A program made the translations under genes and the position numbers. From Aralia elata (Eukaryota > Streptophyta > Magnoliopsida > Apiales > Araliaceae): a DNA stretch of 64,000 bases. Below, piece by piece: positions 35,513-46,737 of this stretch. The stretch's first letter is position 1. Every line of letters starts with the position of its first letter. Under the pieces are notes generated by a model. The model had not been told where the DNA came from. It was given only the letters and a program-made list of their open reading frames with translations, and made no database searches. The stretch spans positions 99,634,433 to 99,698,432 of the forward strand of contig CM068384.1 in NCBI GenBank assembly GCA_034770075.1, written 5' to 3'.

Positions 35513-37394
35513 TCATGTGGTCCATGCATGAATTATATGTTCCTAATATCTCCACTCTACAAGGGTTAGGCTTCTATCCCGTTCCTGGATGCGTCTCCTC
35601 ACTAGTGTCAACACGTTCAGGACGTTTCTACTTGTTTCAAGAAAATTTCGGCAGCACCTCCCCATCGTCTCCAAGTACACGAAATAGACTAAGATAAATT
35701 AGTCTAAGTATGCACTCGAAGAACATGTAGAGATAACCGTCGAAAAATCATCAAAACAATTAAAAACGTACTGAACTCATTGACACCAGCCTAAGTGAGA
35801 GACATAACATCCAGTCACAGTCCCAAACTGGGGACTATTCGACATTCACTCCTAATGAGTGAATGTCAAACGAGTTTCTAAGCTCCTAATTAATGTACTA
35901 CATGCACATGTATATATGCAGTTTATTGTAATTGTGAAAAACTAAGCAAATGCTACTTAGTTTATTTTTCCAATTATAAACTAAGTAAGTGCTACTCAGT
36001 TTATGATAACTATTATTTGAACAAATTATACTATTTTTACATTAATATTTTTTATTATATTATATTATATTATATTATTTAAATTAATTAGTTTAATTTA
36101 TTTATATCATTTTATTTTATCTTCTTTATTTTCTTTATTAGTATTTTATGTTATATTCATTATTTTATTTTATTTAATTTATATTATATAACAGCGGATA
36201 TAATATTATTTAATTTAATTTAATTGTATTAAATTAAATTATTTTATAATTTATTTTGTTGGCTTATTTATATGTTATTAAAGTAAATAAATTTTAGTTA
36301 AATTAATTTTAATTTTTTTTTATTTATTTTTAATTATATTATATTATATAATTAATTTTTATCATTTCATTTTATTTTATTTATTTTCTTTACTTTATTT
36401 TTTATTTTTAAATTAAATATTATTAATTTTACTTTTATTTATTTATGTTGTATTATATTATATTATATTATTTTTATTATTTAGTAGTGTAGAACTAAGT
36501 AAATGCTACTTAGTTCATTTCATTTTATTGTATTAAATTAAATTTATTTTATTGCAGTTAATTTATTTTATTCTAATTTATTATTAATTTTTATTTTATT
36601 TTATTTTGTATTCTATTATATCATATTACTTAATTAAATAAAAAGGTAGTAGTACACTTTATTCAACATCCCAATTACACTAAAATATCCAAATAAAGAA
36701 CTGTAAATCAGAAACTTCATGTTTTAGTGTATGTAGTTTCAATTAAGTTTGAACTTGCAATTTATATACGTATGGTGTCATTGCTTTGCATGCTCTAAAC
36801 AAATTAACTAACCAAGTGAACAAATTATCTCAATGCTCAATACATTCCCAATTTTCACATTATACATTCCCCAATTTCACATTATACATTCCCAATTTCA
36901 GAATATACAATGCATTCCCAATTTCAGATTATATATACATTCCCAATTTTAGAATATACATTGCATTCCCAATTTCAGATATACATTCCCAATTTCAGAA
37001 TATACATTACATTCTCAATTTCAGATAACTTCGTTCCAATTTCATATTATGTTCAACACAATTTTAGATTATACACAATACAACATATATAAGCAATTAG
37101 GATTATGAGTGCTTTGTATTACCTTGAATATTGAAAGAGAGAAAGAGAGATTTAATGTTTGGTCGCGCGGCAGAAAGGAATGGAGGAGGTAGCAGCGACG
37201 CACGGCGACACCGGCGTGGACGAGGCAGCAGCGGCGTGGATGCGGTGGCACCGACGAGATTAGGGGCGAAGATGACTGAGAGAGAGAGACCGGCCAGAAT
37301 GACAGAGAGAGAGAATGGTTGAGTTGCAGAGAGAGGAGGGAATGAAACAAGCAGCTGCGGCGGAACTGATGTAACTAGGTTTTAAAGGTTAATT
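35513..37394. other. non-coding interior of the CACTA element
   Basis: 36000-36650 is extremely AT-rich low-complexity DNA built of TTTATTTTA-like words. 36838-37022 is a short tandem repeat of TACATTCCCAATTTCAGA units. 37130-37330 is G-rich on the plus strand and reads as simple GA and CGGCG stretches. No further transposase exon is recognised. Confidence 0.6.
36838..37022. repeat. tandem repeat with CATTCCCAATTTCAGA units
   Basis: About eight imperfect copies of a unit of about 20-26 bp, within the CACTA element. Confidence 0.8.
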
Positions 37395-37650
37395 TCGGCG
37401 GAATTTTCGTCGAAATTAAGACCCTCAGATTTAACTTAATATCGACGGCTATTCCATCGAAATTAACCAAGTTTCGTCGAAAATAATTTGGCACTGGCGG
37501 GTCTTTTTGGCGCCAAGGGGTCACTTACTACTTCCGACGGAATTCCGTCGCAGTTAGAGTATTTACGACGGAATTATTATCGACGAACGTATCCGTCGAA
37601 AGTAACCTATTTTCGACGGAAATAATTCCGTCGGAATTAATCCTTTTTCT
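37395..37650. repeat. right subterminal repeats of the CACTA element
   Basis: About ten copies of TTCGACGG / CCGTCGAA variants, matching the left subterminal zone. Confidence 0.82.
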
Positions 37651-37657
37651 TGTAGTG

Positions 37658-38346
37658 ATTGTTGATGATTTTAGTAGGGCTACTTGGACTTATCTTATGC
37701 CTACTAAGTTTCATACATTCTAGCTTTTAAATTCTTTTCTTGTCTATGTCAAACTTCAGTTTAATACCTCAGTAAAGATAGTTCGTACTGACAATGGGAC
37801 TGAATTTTTTAATACTCGAATGCATACTTTATTGACATTTCTGGGCATGATTCATCAAAGTTCTTGCACTGAAACTCCTCAACAAAATGGTAGGGTAGAA
37901 CAAAAATACAAACATTTGTTAGAAGTGGCAAGGGCACTCAGATTTCAATCTGGTGTTCCTCTTACTTTCTGGGGGGAGTGTTTGCTTACAGCTACATATA
38001 TCATTAACAGGTTTCCTTCTCTTGTCTTGAATCATAAGACTCCACATGAATTATTGTTCAATACTCCTCTTACTTATGATCACATGCGAATTTTTGGTTG
38101 TTTGTGTTATGTTTCTGCTCATCCTTCAGACAAATTTTCTCCCCGAGCTATTCCTTGTGTTTTTCTTGGTTACCCTTTTGGAAAGAAAGGGTACAAAGTG
38201 TATAACATTCACACACATACTACTTTGATCAGTCGACATGTCATTTTCCATGAAAATATTTTTCCTTACTTAACCAAACATTCTCTCAATCCGTCACAAG
38301 TTTTACCCGTTTCATCTGTTTCAGAAGATGACACTAATTTCAAATA
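37658..38346 (+). pseudogene. copia D integrase, 3' portion
   Basis: The frame continues exactly from the break at 31783: IVDDFSRATWTYLM, then TDNGTEF (second catalytic Asp) and QQNGRVEQK (catalytic Glu), near 37790-37905. It goes on through FWGECLLTATYIINRFPS and the C-terminal VFLGYPFGKKGYK region. A stop near 37723 breaks the frame before TDNGTEF. After a stop at 38346 no RT, RNase H or 3' LTR is found. Instead, the last exon of the chromomethylase pseudogene begins within about 55 bp. Copia D is thus cut off at its 3' side. Confidence 0.85.
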
Positions 38347-38469
38347 ATAATTGTCGATAAATTAATAATAGAATAATAGTAAGTAATTAATTTTGTTCTT
38401 CAATCCTGATCAAGGGCAGGAGAAAGGCGATCCTGAATGTTGGGGAACTTCCTTGGCAAAGTGAGCAAA

Positions 38470-38545
38470 GGTTCTTCTTTAGATGAACCTTTAGCAGCTA
38501 GAGCAAAGGTTCTTCTTTAGATGAACCTTTAGCAGCTAGAGCTAA
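38470..38545. repeat. 38-bp tandem duplication in the last chromomethylase exon
   Basis: A unit beginning GCAAAGGTTCTTCTTTAG and ending TTAGCAGCTAGA occurs twice back to back. 38 is not a multiple of three, so the frame is shifted and a TAG appears in the exon. Confidence 0.85.
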
Positions 38546-40516
38546 GGAGAACCCCAGGGCCCTTGCAACTGGGACAACAACGTGAATGTACCTATGTAAT
38601 ATAATACAAATTTTTTTTTTATCATGCTTTCTGAAATAACAACAATCATACCAACAACAACAAAGATTACCAGAGGTGTAACAGTTCTTTACAACTTAAT
38701 TAAAAAATAAAAAAGGACCAGGTTAATGGATTTTAGACAGATTCGGACAACAAATTTGCCTATGTTTTGCAATTATGTTATATGGAATTGGACTGTGACG
38801 CCAATCTCATTGACTATATTTATACTCCTAACGCTATCTAATACCTCAAAAGGAGTTACTATTTAGTGTCATCGTCCTTTTTGTGATTATATAGTCCACT
38901 GAATAATCATAGAAACAACAACTATCCATGAAATTGTCATCTTCGAAATAATTCAAAGGTAAAAAATGCTCAAGTGAAAAAATAGTACAGACACATTCCA
39001 AAATATAAGATAATTATAGACTTTTGCAAGTCAATTTGAAATATTTTCAAACTCAAAATTGACATAAATTCATTTAATTTTGGTTAATAAAGTGATAAAT
39101 ATTATAAACTATTTAGATTCATTTATAAGACATCTTTCAGGATTGTTAATGAGTTGGATTAATATTGAGTTTGAAAATATCTCTAATTTTTAAAAAGTCA
39201 ATAATGATCTTATAATTTAGAATAGATGGAGTATAAAGAAGTATAAATTGTTCAATCATATACAACATAATTGCAACCAAACATAGATCGAAAGACCACA
39301 ACCAGAAATATAAAACATAAGAATTTGAAACAATTTAATTGATTACCTTTCTTTAATTGGGCCAGAGAGCTGGTAATAATCCAGAAATCCTTGAAGTTTG
39401 GCGTTTTCACGTACTCTGTTCTGTTCAGGATGTATGATAGTCTAGCAAGAAATTTTCTCTTTTTTTAAAAAAAAGGAAATAAAAAAAAAGTGAGCCAAAC
39501 TAACACAAAATGAGGAATTCGTACTTTCAAAAGGAAACATGATATTTCCCCAAGACTCCTCACATGAATAATAAATCACCAAAAGACTCATTTGGACCCT
39601 GTATTCATCGTTTGATTTCATTTTAATCCTTGTATGTTTTTTTTCAAAGATCTCCCGGTACTATGGAAAAAAAATGTACTGGGACTAAAATGAAACTAAG
39701 CCATGAGCACAAGAACCAAATGAGTTACTTTGCCTATAACAAATTGAATGTGAGTAAAGCCTAATGGATATATCTATCATATTTTCCTTCTGAAAATAAT
39801 AATTCCCTACGAAATATAATTCACAACCTAGAAAAGAAAGAAACCTACCTGATTGTGGGGTTCAGCCCTGGTTACTACAGTAGGTACAGTCTCATCCCAC
39901 CATAAACGACCAAAGGGTCTAGCAAGAGTTTCAGAAAATAAGTAGACATGAAAAGTTGTCATATTGTAAAATAACGTTATGCATTATAGTGATGGAAAAA
40001 AAAGAGAGGGGAAAGTCCTTACTTAGAAGAAGTTCCTCTTACAAATTTCATTGCATAATCAGGGACCTGGCATTACAAGAAACTTAATCAGATGGTGGAG
40101 AAACCGGAAAAACAGTAATAGCAAAAAAGGAAATAAATGTACGAAAAACTTAAGTTTTCTGTCCAATTCTCTTGTTACTAAGTTTTTAATGTTTAGCAAG
40201 GAAAAAACTTGATCACTTTTCTTGCCAAAGTTTTCTGTCTAAAAATGGACGGGTTTGGATGAAAATTAAATAATGTAAACAAATCTTTTATAATCTCTAT
40301 TGTACTCTTTACATTATAGGCATAACAAAACTAATATGAGGATAAAATAGTATTTTAAATGTAAAACTTAGATTTTCTTTTATTTTTCCTTTTATAAACT
40401 CAATAACAACGTAAAAGAAAACTTACAAGGTCTCTATTCTTTTCTTTTTTGTCAAAAACTCAAAAATAAAGTAAGTAATAATGAGCAAAGCATACTGGAG
40501 GCTTTCCCGAAGGCAG

Positions 40517-40950
40517 AAAGAAATATTATTCATATAGTTGAAGGGAAATATCCAAATATATGTCTTATTATTTTCAATAATCCATACTTGTAGCAATGAA
40601 ATACTATTGTTCTTCCTCCAAGTGATAAATGATGGATTACAAATATCTATGATATATCTTCTCTATAAAGGACCAGAAATACCTTGTTTACGTATCATTG
40701 GAAAGTGCATTAACATAAATACGACAGTAAGAACCGGCAATACAAAAGTGTGTAAACTATAAAAACGAGTCAAAGTGAATTGTTCCACACTAGCACTTCC
40801 ACGCAATAATTCTACCAAAGGGGATCCTATTACAAGAATAGCTTCTAGTACACCCAATAACCAATTTGGTCCCAAGATAAGGAATAACTAGTTACATCAA
40901 AAGGTGCAGTCAATACAATCAGAACCACACCTGTAACCCAAGTTAATTCG
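40517..40950 (-). other. petB fragment: nuclear plastid DNA insertion: petB 3' part and downstream spacer
   Basis: The minus strand reads ELTWVTGVVLIVLTAPFDVT, then WDQIGYW, then IPVIGSPLVELLRGSAS-like and TLTRFYSLHTFV, ending in MIRKQGISGPL and a stop near 40674. This is cytochrome b6, the petB product of the cytochrome b6f complex. A short deletion after the IGYW motif removes the KIVTGV part. The 155 bp after the stop look like the petB-petD spacer. The insert is bounded on both sides by CAG of the chromomethylase exon (40514-40516 and 40951-40953), between codons for VYL and PSGKP. Confidence 0.88.
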
Positions 40951-41438
40951 CAGATACACTCGTTCTACATCAGGATCTCATTCCACTGTGTTATCAACAC
41001 CAACCCGAACACCTTTTAAATCCCTAAAGTTGGCACCTTGAGTTTGAAAAATAGACATTAGTAGTTAAATCCAATTAATGGCTTTAAAGAGATTCCTAGA
41101 TTTCAAACTTATCATCGATAATACACATACAATTAGCTAAAAATGATGCTATAGCAAACCTTTGTTACTGGATTCTGGCAGGCACGTTAATAATCATCCT
41201 TGTTTAGTTGAAGTGGACGATGATCGAAAAGAAGAGGTTCTGCTGGTTCTGACCTCATTGCTGTAAACCCTTGCATTTCTACATTTAAAAAGAAAGGAGA
41301 AGGTTTAATGATTTAGATTTTGATGATGATATCGTAAACGTATAGGTTAGGTTCTAGACCCCAATTTGTGTACTTTATGTTTTAGTTCAGCTCTTGTCAA
41401 GGTCATCCAGCAGAGTTAAAGTTAAGTCAACCTAGCAG

Positions 41439-42545
41439 CAGTAGCAGAACCAAAACGTTTTTAGAGGGGGCGGTCAAAATACACCAGCAAAAAAATTTAT
41501 TTATTGACGCTTGGAGTGCTTTGGTTGGTACTTCATTAGGTTTTATGTTGCTTAGATTTCATGCCAAACAGGTCAGCCGCTGCAGCGCAGCGCGCGACTG
41601 CTGCTGTTGCTGCCATGCTTCTACTGCACTTAGTTTCAACAACCCACTTTGCTAATTTCCAATTTACAACCCACATAATCGATTGCAACCAAATTTAAAC
41701 ATGTTATAGAAGGTATGTCCTAGTATTTTTTTTAAAAATACAACTCATCTAATTTGGAAATTCTAGACCAGTTTAATGGAGCCGCGAAACTGCTCAGTCA
41801 AGTTAATTTTCAACTGGGCATGCATAATTCATTTCTTTTCAAGACAGGTTTTAACCAAGTTTGGTTTACACAAACTACTCCATGTACATCACATAACATG
41901 TATAAATATTCTCTTATACACTACATTATCTAAATTGTCCATTTTATGTTATACAGTCTCTAAGAGACATAAAATCAAGCATGACACGGACATTAGTTTT
42001 AAGGACATATTTCATATGTTTTTAGTTATGAATCTAACCAAAAATTTCCCCCTTTTCACTCCATTACACCTGCATTAGATCCCTTAACATAATCCAATCC
42101 AATCATAGTAGTTTATCCATAATCAACATCACAATTGCTCATATTCGCATATATACACACACACACACCCAATTACCGAAAATGCAAATATGCAATATAA
42201 TTACATAATTTACCTCTTTAACTGCTTTTCAATACAAATTCCTTGGTGCAATAACACTGCTATACCCCCTTTTATGCCGATTGATGCTAACTTCAGTCCA
42301 ATAACCTTTACTTTTGTGACAAATTTGATAATTATAATAGAGCCCAAGACGATTTTGTAATGAGTTTGGGTAAATGGTTTGACAGCCTAAGAGAGTAAAG
42401 AAGAAGAAGACTGAAGGCGTGAGGGCACCGGGGCGGCAGGCGATAACGGGAGGGAAGCATCAACATCAGGCAGGGTACACTTTTGGGGGAGTCGCCGGAA
42501 TACCAGGGTCATGTGCCCCCCTCGACCCCCCTAGTTACGCCTCTG
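41439..42545. mobile_element. hAT-like non-autonomous transposon
   Basis: The ends are CAGTAGCAGAACCAAAACG and, in complement, CAGAGGCGTAACTAGGGGGG. Both sides carry the exact 8-bp target duplication CCTAGCAG (41431-41438 and 42546-42553). An 8-bp duplication with CAG termini is diagnostic of the hAT superfamily. The 1.1-kb interior has no transposase. Confidence 0.82.
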
Positions 42546-42553
42546 CCTAGCAG

Positions 42554-42889
42554 AGTTAGCAGGGTAATTATGTAAAATTAAACCTTTTAAAGATCTCAAC
42601 ATTTTTAGCGGTTCGCTCTCAAACTTCACATTTGAAAAAGAACTAAAATTAGTGATGGTGTTGATGAGCAGATCAAACAAAAAGGATAAACAATACATGG
42701 TACTCATCAATGGCTACTCCAAAATGAAAAGAAAGATGCAAGGAAGCTGCTTAAAGTCGTATACGTAGAAACTCTGTAAATAGCAGAAGCTCAGTAGCAG
42801 AATATAATGGACATAGTCAAGAAGGATGATGTGTTGCCGTTTTTTGCTAAAGTAGATGAAGGATTAAAAACTTGTATGCTAGCATGAGT
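42554..42889. other. non-coding stretch
   Basis: It contains TGTAAATAGCAGAAGCTCAG at 42776, which resembles 15892-15912 with its TATA-like word. No gene recognised. Confidence 0.4.
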
Positions 42890-43280
42890 TTACACATATT
42901 CGAGAACCAAAACATACCTCTTGAAACGTATTAAACTTTGGTGAAAAAAATCTCGAACAAATCTACGACTCCAATGGTGTCTCCGAATTACAATCTTTGT
43001 AAGATGAAAACGGAGCTCAGTTTCACGATCCGTTCAACAAGAATTTACAGAATATTGGGATCTCAATATTTGCTTGCTCTCAAACTCTCTCAATACATCA
43101 AAAAGATTATTATCCGATACATTTCCTCAAGAGAACCAAGTTATGCATATATCAAGGGGAGAGAGAGACACAAGTGGAGGATTCACATGTCTCACAATAA
43201 ATGCATGAACATTCACTAATGTCCAAAACATGGGTGTCCTACACCAAAATAATGGTGTCTTCCACTCACAAAATCCAACA
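42890..43280 (-). repeat. probable copia 3' LTR remnant
   Basis: On the minus strand a purine tract GTGAGTGGGAGA (43281-43292) is followed by TGTTGGATTTTGTGAGTGG, the usual copia polypurine tract and LTR start. The LTR would run left to about 42890. No second LTR or coding region is found, so this is a solo or truncated piece. Confidence 0.45.
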
Positions 43281-43621
43281 TCTCCCACTCACCCATGGCG
43301 GGGACAATGTAATCCTCACATCTACAAAAATATAGCTCAAACCAAAAACTCATAAATCTTCAGTTGCCAGATCGTGCGACCGCTAAGTTCACCTGCAATG
43401 TGAGAGCTTTATATCAAACCCGTTAAGACCAACATAAAGACATCTACCCTTTTAAAGAAAACAGTGAGAGAGCTCTCACGCCAAACTCAATTAGTTCACG
43501 TAGATTCTACAACCTATAAACTCAGAGTACCTAGACATATTTGATTTTCACTAGGTTAAATATCTCTAATCCCTTAGAGAGCCATACTTAACCACCTTTG
43601 GGCCCATGTCCATTTCATATC
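43281..43621. other. non-coding stretch beside the LTR remnant
   Basis: Possibly a short internal remnant of the copia element, starting with the complement of CCCGCCATGGGTGAGTGGGA. No protein motif is seen. Confidence 0.4.
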
Positions 43622-43826
43622 TCACTTATTACTATATCGCTATCAAAGCGTCATACCCCCTTGTTATTTCTTCACTTTAATTGAGTATATGTTGCTATAA
43701 AAAAAGGGTTTACATTATACAAATAACAAGAGGGTATGACGCTTTGATAGCGATATAGTAATAAGTGAATATATTGTTATAAAGTAACATATTCCCTTTC
43801 TCTGCTATAAAGAAAGGGAATATGTT
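43622..43826. repeat. compound fold-back (two hairpins)
   Basis: The 48-bp arm 43622-43669 is the reverse complement of 43721-43768 with one mismatch and a 51-bp loop. Immediately after, 43786-43801 and 43811-43826 form a perfect 16-bp stem with a 9-bp loop. The word ACCCCCTTGTTATTTCTT from the first arm recurs at 43862 and, with one C fewer, at 44207. Confidence 0.88.
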
Positions 43827-44106
43827 GTCAGAGAAGCAAGTGGTTTAATTGAGTTTCTATACCCCCTTGTTATTTCTTCACAAGCCAAGTTTTACGAGCT
43901 GTCTCCTTTCTTTTTACATAAGCTTTGCTCCTCTTTTGAATGTGTATATGTTCCTTCCCTGCATTGATCTCTGACGTTCATCTGACAGATAACTCATTTG
44001 ATGCCCAAAATGTTGCAGGAATGGATGATAGAACAATGGGAGAACTATTATATTAGTTCTATTGCTGGTGCCAACAACGGAAGCTCTCTAGTGGTGATGT
44101 CTAAAG

Positions 44107-44895
44107 GTTTGTTTATTTTTAGGAATTCATTATATTAAATGATGATGCTATACAACTTACTTTTCAAACTTGGGTGTCTTTCAGCTGTGGTTCAATTGAG
44201 TTTCCATACCCCTTGTTATTTCTTTCCTTCTCCATACTTGCATTCAGAGTCTCAATTTCATGGTTTATTGTGTTAGCAATTCGTTTTCATTTTCTCTACT
44301 TTTTCTCTTAGATTTGAATCTATAACTAAATTCCTGCAGGCATCTAATACTCTCAACAGTCTTATAAAGTAAGTGACTCATTTCCTTTCAAGTGGATAAA
44401 TAAGAAGTGAACAGAAAGGATGGTTCCATGTGACCTCCATGGCAACTGTTGGTACCCGGTGGGGCATTGTAATGTCGCGCAATGCTGGATTTAATGATCA
44501 GATTGAGATTATATCTTATTTTTTCAAAATTTCAAGGGCATGAAAAGTATTATTTTCTAAATTCTGTTAATATATGGAAATGGAAGGATTAGTCTTTTAC
44601 ATTACCTCTTTGAATTTTTTTGACGGGAATTTAGTTTTGGTAACTTCTTAAATAGTTTCTCGTTTGGAATTCAATGCATACAGATGTATATTTGTCTAAA
44701 AAACCAGGATTCTTTGTTAGGTCGTCAAATCTCTGAATCAGATTCGTGTGTTTTTTTTTTATTCTTCTAGGGGTTTTTTCCGTAGTTTTTTTATGATTGA
44801 TCTGAAACTGTTATGAGTATTGTATGTATTACTAACTTTATACTATTTTATATACTAATACCATCTATGTGATTAGTATAAGAATAAATTAATAT
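44107..44895. other. kinase intron and flank up to the Mutator-like insertion
   Basis: Apart from exon 2 (44340-44501) this is intron: T-rich stretches and an AT-rich tail to the target duplication at 44886-44895. Confidence 0.55.
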
Positions 44896-45025
44896 GGGCA
44901 AAGGTGCAAAATTGCCCCTGTGGTTTTGGCCGAAGTCCTAGTTAGCCATGAATTGTTTTTTCAAAAGTGCCCTTGATATTATAAAACCCAACTCAACTAC
45001 GCTTCTTCTGTTAACCGACTGTTAG

Positions 45026-46181
45026 TGGCGACTGACACGTGGCAAAAATAAAATTTAATAAAAAAAATATTATTTTCTCTTTCTTCTCCCTCTTTTCTCT
45101 CTTTCCCATCTCCCTCTTTGTAACCGCAATTACTCGAATTGAAACAATAAATTGTTGTAGGGGAATGTTTATAGAGTTGATTTTGAGCATATGTAGTTGA
45201 TTTGTACCTGAATTGATGAAGAAATTGGCTAAAAATTACCTCCGCGACAAGAAGTTAGCTATCATACTTTTGAGGTGAGATTTGATCATTATTTTGAGCT
45301 TTTTGTTGCTGATTTTAGTCTAATTCTACTCGAAATTTGTTGGGGAACAAAGCCCAGTCATTTGCAAGCTCTAATGGAATGATCTGATGGGATTTGAAGC
45401 AAGCTTTTAGGGCGTTTTTTGGAGTTTCGCGATTTAGCAGAATTTCTGGATTTGGGGGTTGATTTTGAGATGATTTGATGATGTTTGAGCTCCTAATCTT
45501 TTTGAAATTGTTCAAGGGACGAAGCCCAGTGGATAGGCTACTCAAATAAGTAGATTTGAGATAGTTATATGTTGAAAGCTCAGTTATTGTAAGGTTCATG
45601 AGAATCATGAAGAATGAAATTTGAGAGCTTGTTTGAAGCTTCTCCCTTGTCCCCTTTTCGTCTGCGTTCTCAGTTCCAATTCTTGCTCTTCTCATGATCT
45701 CATCCCTAATTCAAATCTTAATCTATCCCTTTTCCCTCAATTTTTTTGGTAAATTGGTAAGGCTCTGTTGGAGGCCTAACATTTTTTAATAGCTAAATAT
45801 ATGTGTTTTTAACAAATCCATACAAATGAAAACATGTAGCGTAGGCTGATGTATTGTATTTCCTCTTGATTGTTCATTTCTGCAACTTGTCCATGATAAA
45901 GTTGATGTGATTATCATCTTAGTTTATCCAGTTCTTAGAGGATGAAACAATAACTTTTGTTTCTGTTATCATCACTCATCAAATATCATAGATGTATGTG
46001 TAGTTTGGTTATGTTTTTATAGAATGATTTTGAACTTATGAAGACTTTCCTGCAAAATTAATTGTGTTTGTTAATTAATTTATCTTTGTAGTGCCAAGAA
46101 AGCTGAAAATGGGCATGCTGCTGAAGAAGCTCAAAATGGAAATTCAGAGATATGACGCTGAAGGTTTGGAAAAGAGAGGGG
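45026..46181. other. left interior of the Mutator-like element
   Basis: About 1.2 kb without a recognised protein. A 126-codon minus-strand frame at 45695-45315 has no family motif and is probably fortuitous. Some of this may be captured host DNA from an untraced source. Confidence 0.4.
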
Positions 46182-46421
46182 TAGGAGGCAGTGGTGGACG
46201 GGGAGTTGGACTTCGCCGACGATGTGGAGACGGTGCCGGAGGAGAAGCTTGACGGCTTGGAATGCGACCTTGAACTGGTCTCAAGGGATGACTTCGCAGT
46301 TTGGATAGGCTTTGCCCGCAACGACTTTGTTGTAGGCTCCAGGAACGCCTTGGTAAGCGACACGAAGTGTCGAGCCGTGCATTGGCGCCAGTGAGTGGTC
46401 AGCGATTATGAGCGATTGTGG
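46182..46421 (-). pseudogene. ADT-like: arogenate/prephenate dehydratase fragment captured in the Mutator-like element
   Basis: The minus strand reads DPQSLIIADHSLAPMHGSTL, RVAYQGVPGAYNKVVAGKAY, then PNCEVIP, a stop, and DQFKVAFQAVK. It then jumps to LLLRHRLHIVGEVQLPVHHC. These are the N-terminal catalytic motifs of plant arogenate dehydratases, plastid enzymes making phenylalanine from arogenate. The Cys of the CDQF motif has become TGA. The segment expected between FQAV and LLLRHRL, which contains the conserved ENSLGGS, is deleted. Similarity stops near 46182. The fragment is interrupted on its 5' side by copia E at 46422-46426. Confidence 0.87.
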
Positions 46422-46426
46422 GTCAT

Positions 46427-46697
46427 TGATGGAATATAGCAATAGAACTGAAAGCAATATAATAGAAGACAAAGGATGGTGGAGTTTTCTGCAACACACT
46501 CATAACTTTAGATTAACTAAATAGCCTATTTATAGACAAATATATATTACTAATACATGATATAAAGCAACCCAAAAGACTCCTAAATATTAGCTAAACA
46601 GACTCCTACTATTAGGTAGGAAACCAATAGACACATAGGACTACCAAAAGGCTCTAGGAATGTCAAAAGACTTCTAAGACTGCCAACAGACTCAACA
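46427..46697 (-). repeat. 3' LTR of copia E
   Basis: TGATGGAATATAGC to CAGACTCAACA on the plus strand. The polypurine tract CATCAGTTTAAGGGAGGGAT of the minus strand abuts it at 46698. Confidence 0.9.
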
Positions 46698-46737
46698 ATC
46701 CCTCCCTTAAACTGATGTTCCATACATAACATTCAGT

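Larger units (their letters stand above)
31784..37657. mobile_element. CACTA (En/Spm) DNA transposon, internally deleted
   Basis: The ends are CACTATAAGAAAAAAGG at 31784 and, in complement, CACTACAAGAAAAAGG at 37657. Both sides have the 3-bp target duplication ATT (31781-31783 and 37658-37660). Subterminal zones (31790-32215 and 37395-37650) are packed with TTCCGACGGAA-type repeats in both orientations, typical of binding sites for the regulatory transposase subunit. Inside are minus-strand genes related to TNPD and TNPA. The catalytic part of TNPD is absent, so the element is non-autonomous. Confidence 0.93.
38402..41261 (-). pseudogene. CMT-like: chromomethylase (CMT3-like DNA cytosine methyltransferase), 3' exons
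   Basis: Exons read leftwards. 41261-41160 has PLLFDHRPLQLN and a stop after DDY. 41041-40496 has NFRDLKGVRVGVDN, a TGA where a Trp is expected before DPDVERVYL, then a 434-bp plastid insertion, then PSGKPP. 40066-40023 has VPDYAMKFVRGTSSK. 39918-39849 has PFGRLWWDETVPTVVTRAEP. 39441-39347 has RENAKLQGFLDYYQLSGPIK. 38588-38402 has VPVARALGF and the C-terminal tail. These are the conserved C-terminal catalytic-domain motifs of plant chromomethylases, which methylate non-CG cytosines and read H3K9 methylation. Splice phases join correctly. Two stops, the insertion, loss of the GNAVA segment and a 38-bp tandem duplication in the last exon make it dead. The chromo and BAH exons are not seen. Confidence 0.87.

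Noticed and set aside
36786..37092. Frames rich in IPNFRIY repeats
   Set aside because: Direct translation of the CATTCCCAATTTCAGA tandem repeat.
45315..45695. 126-residue minus-strand frame inside the Mutator-like element
   Set aside because: No motif, no splice context and no second copy; probably chance.
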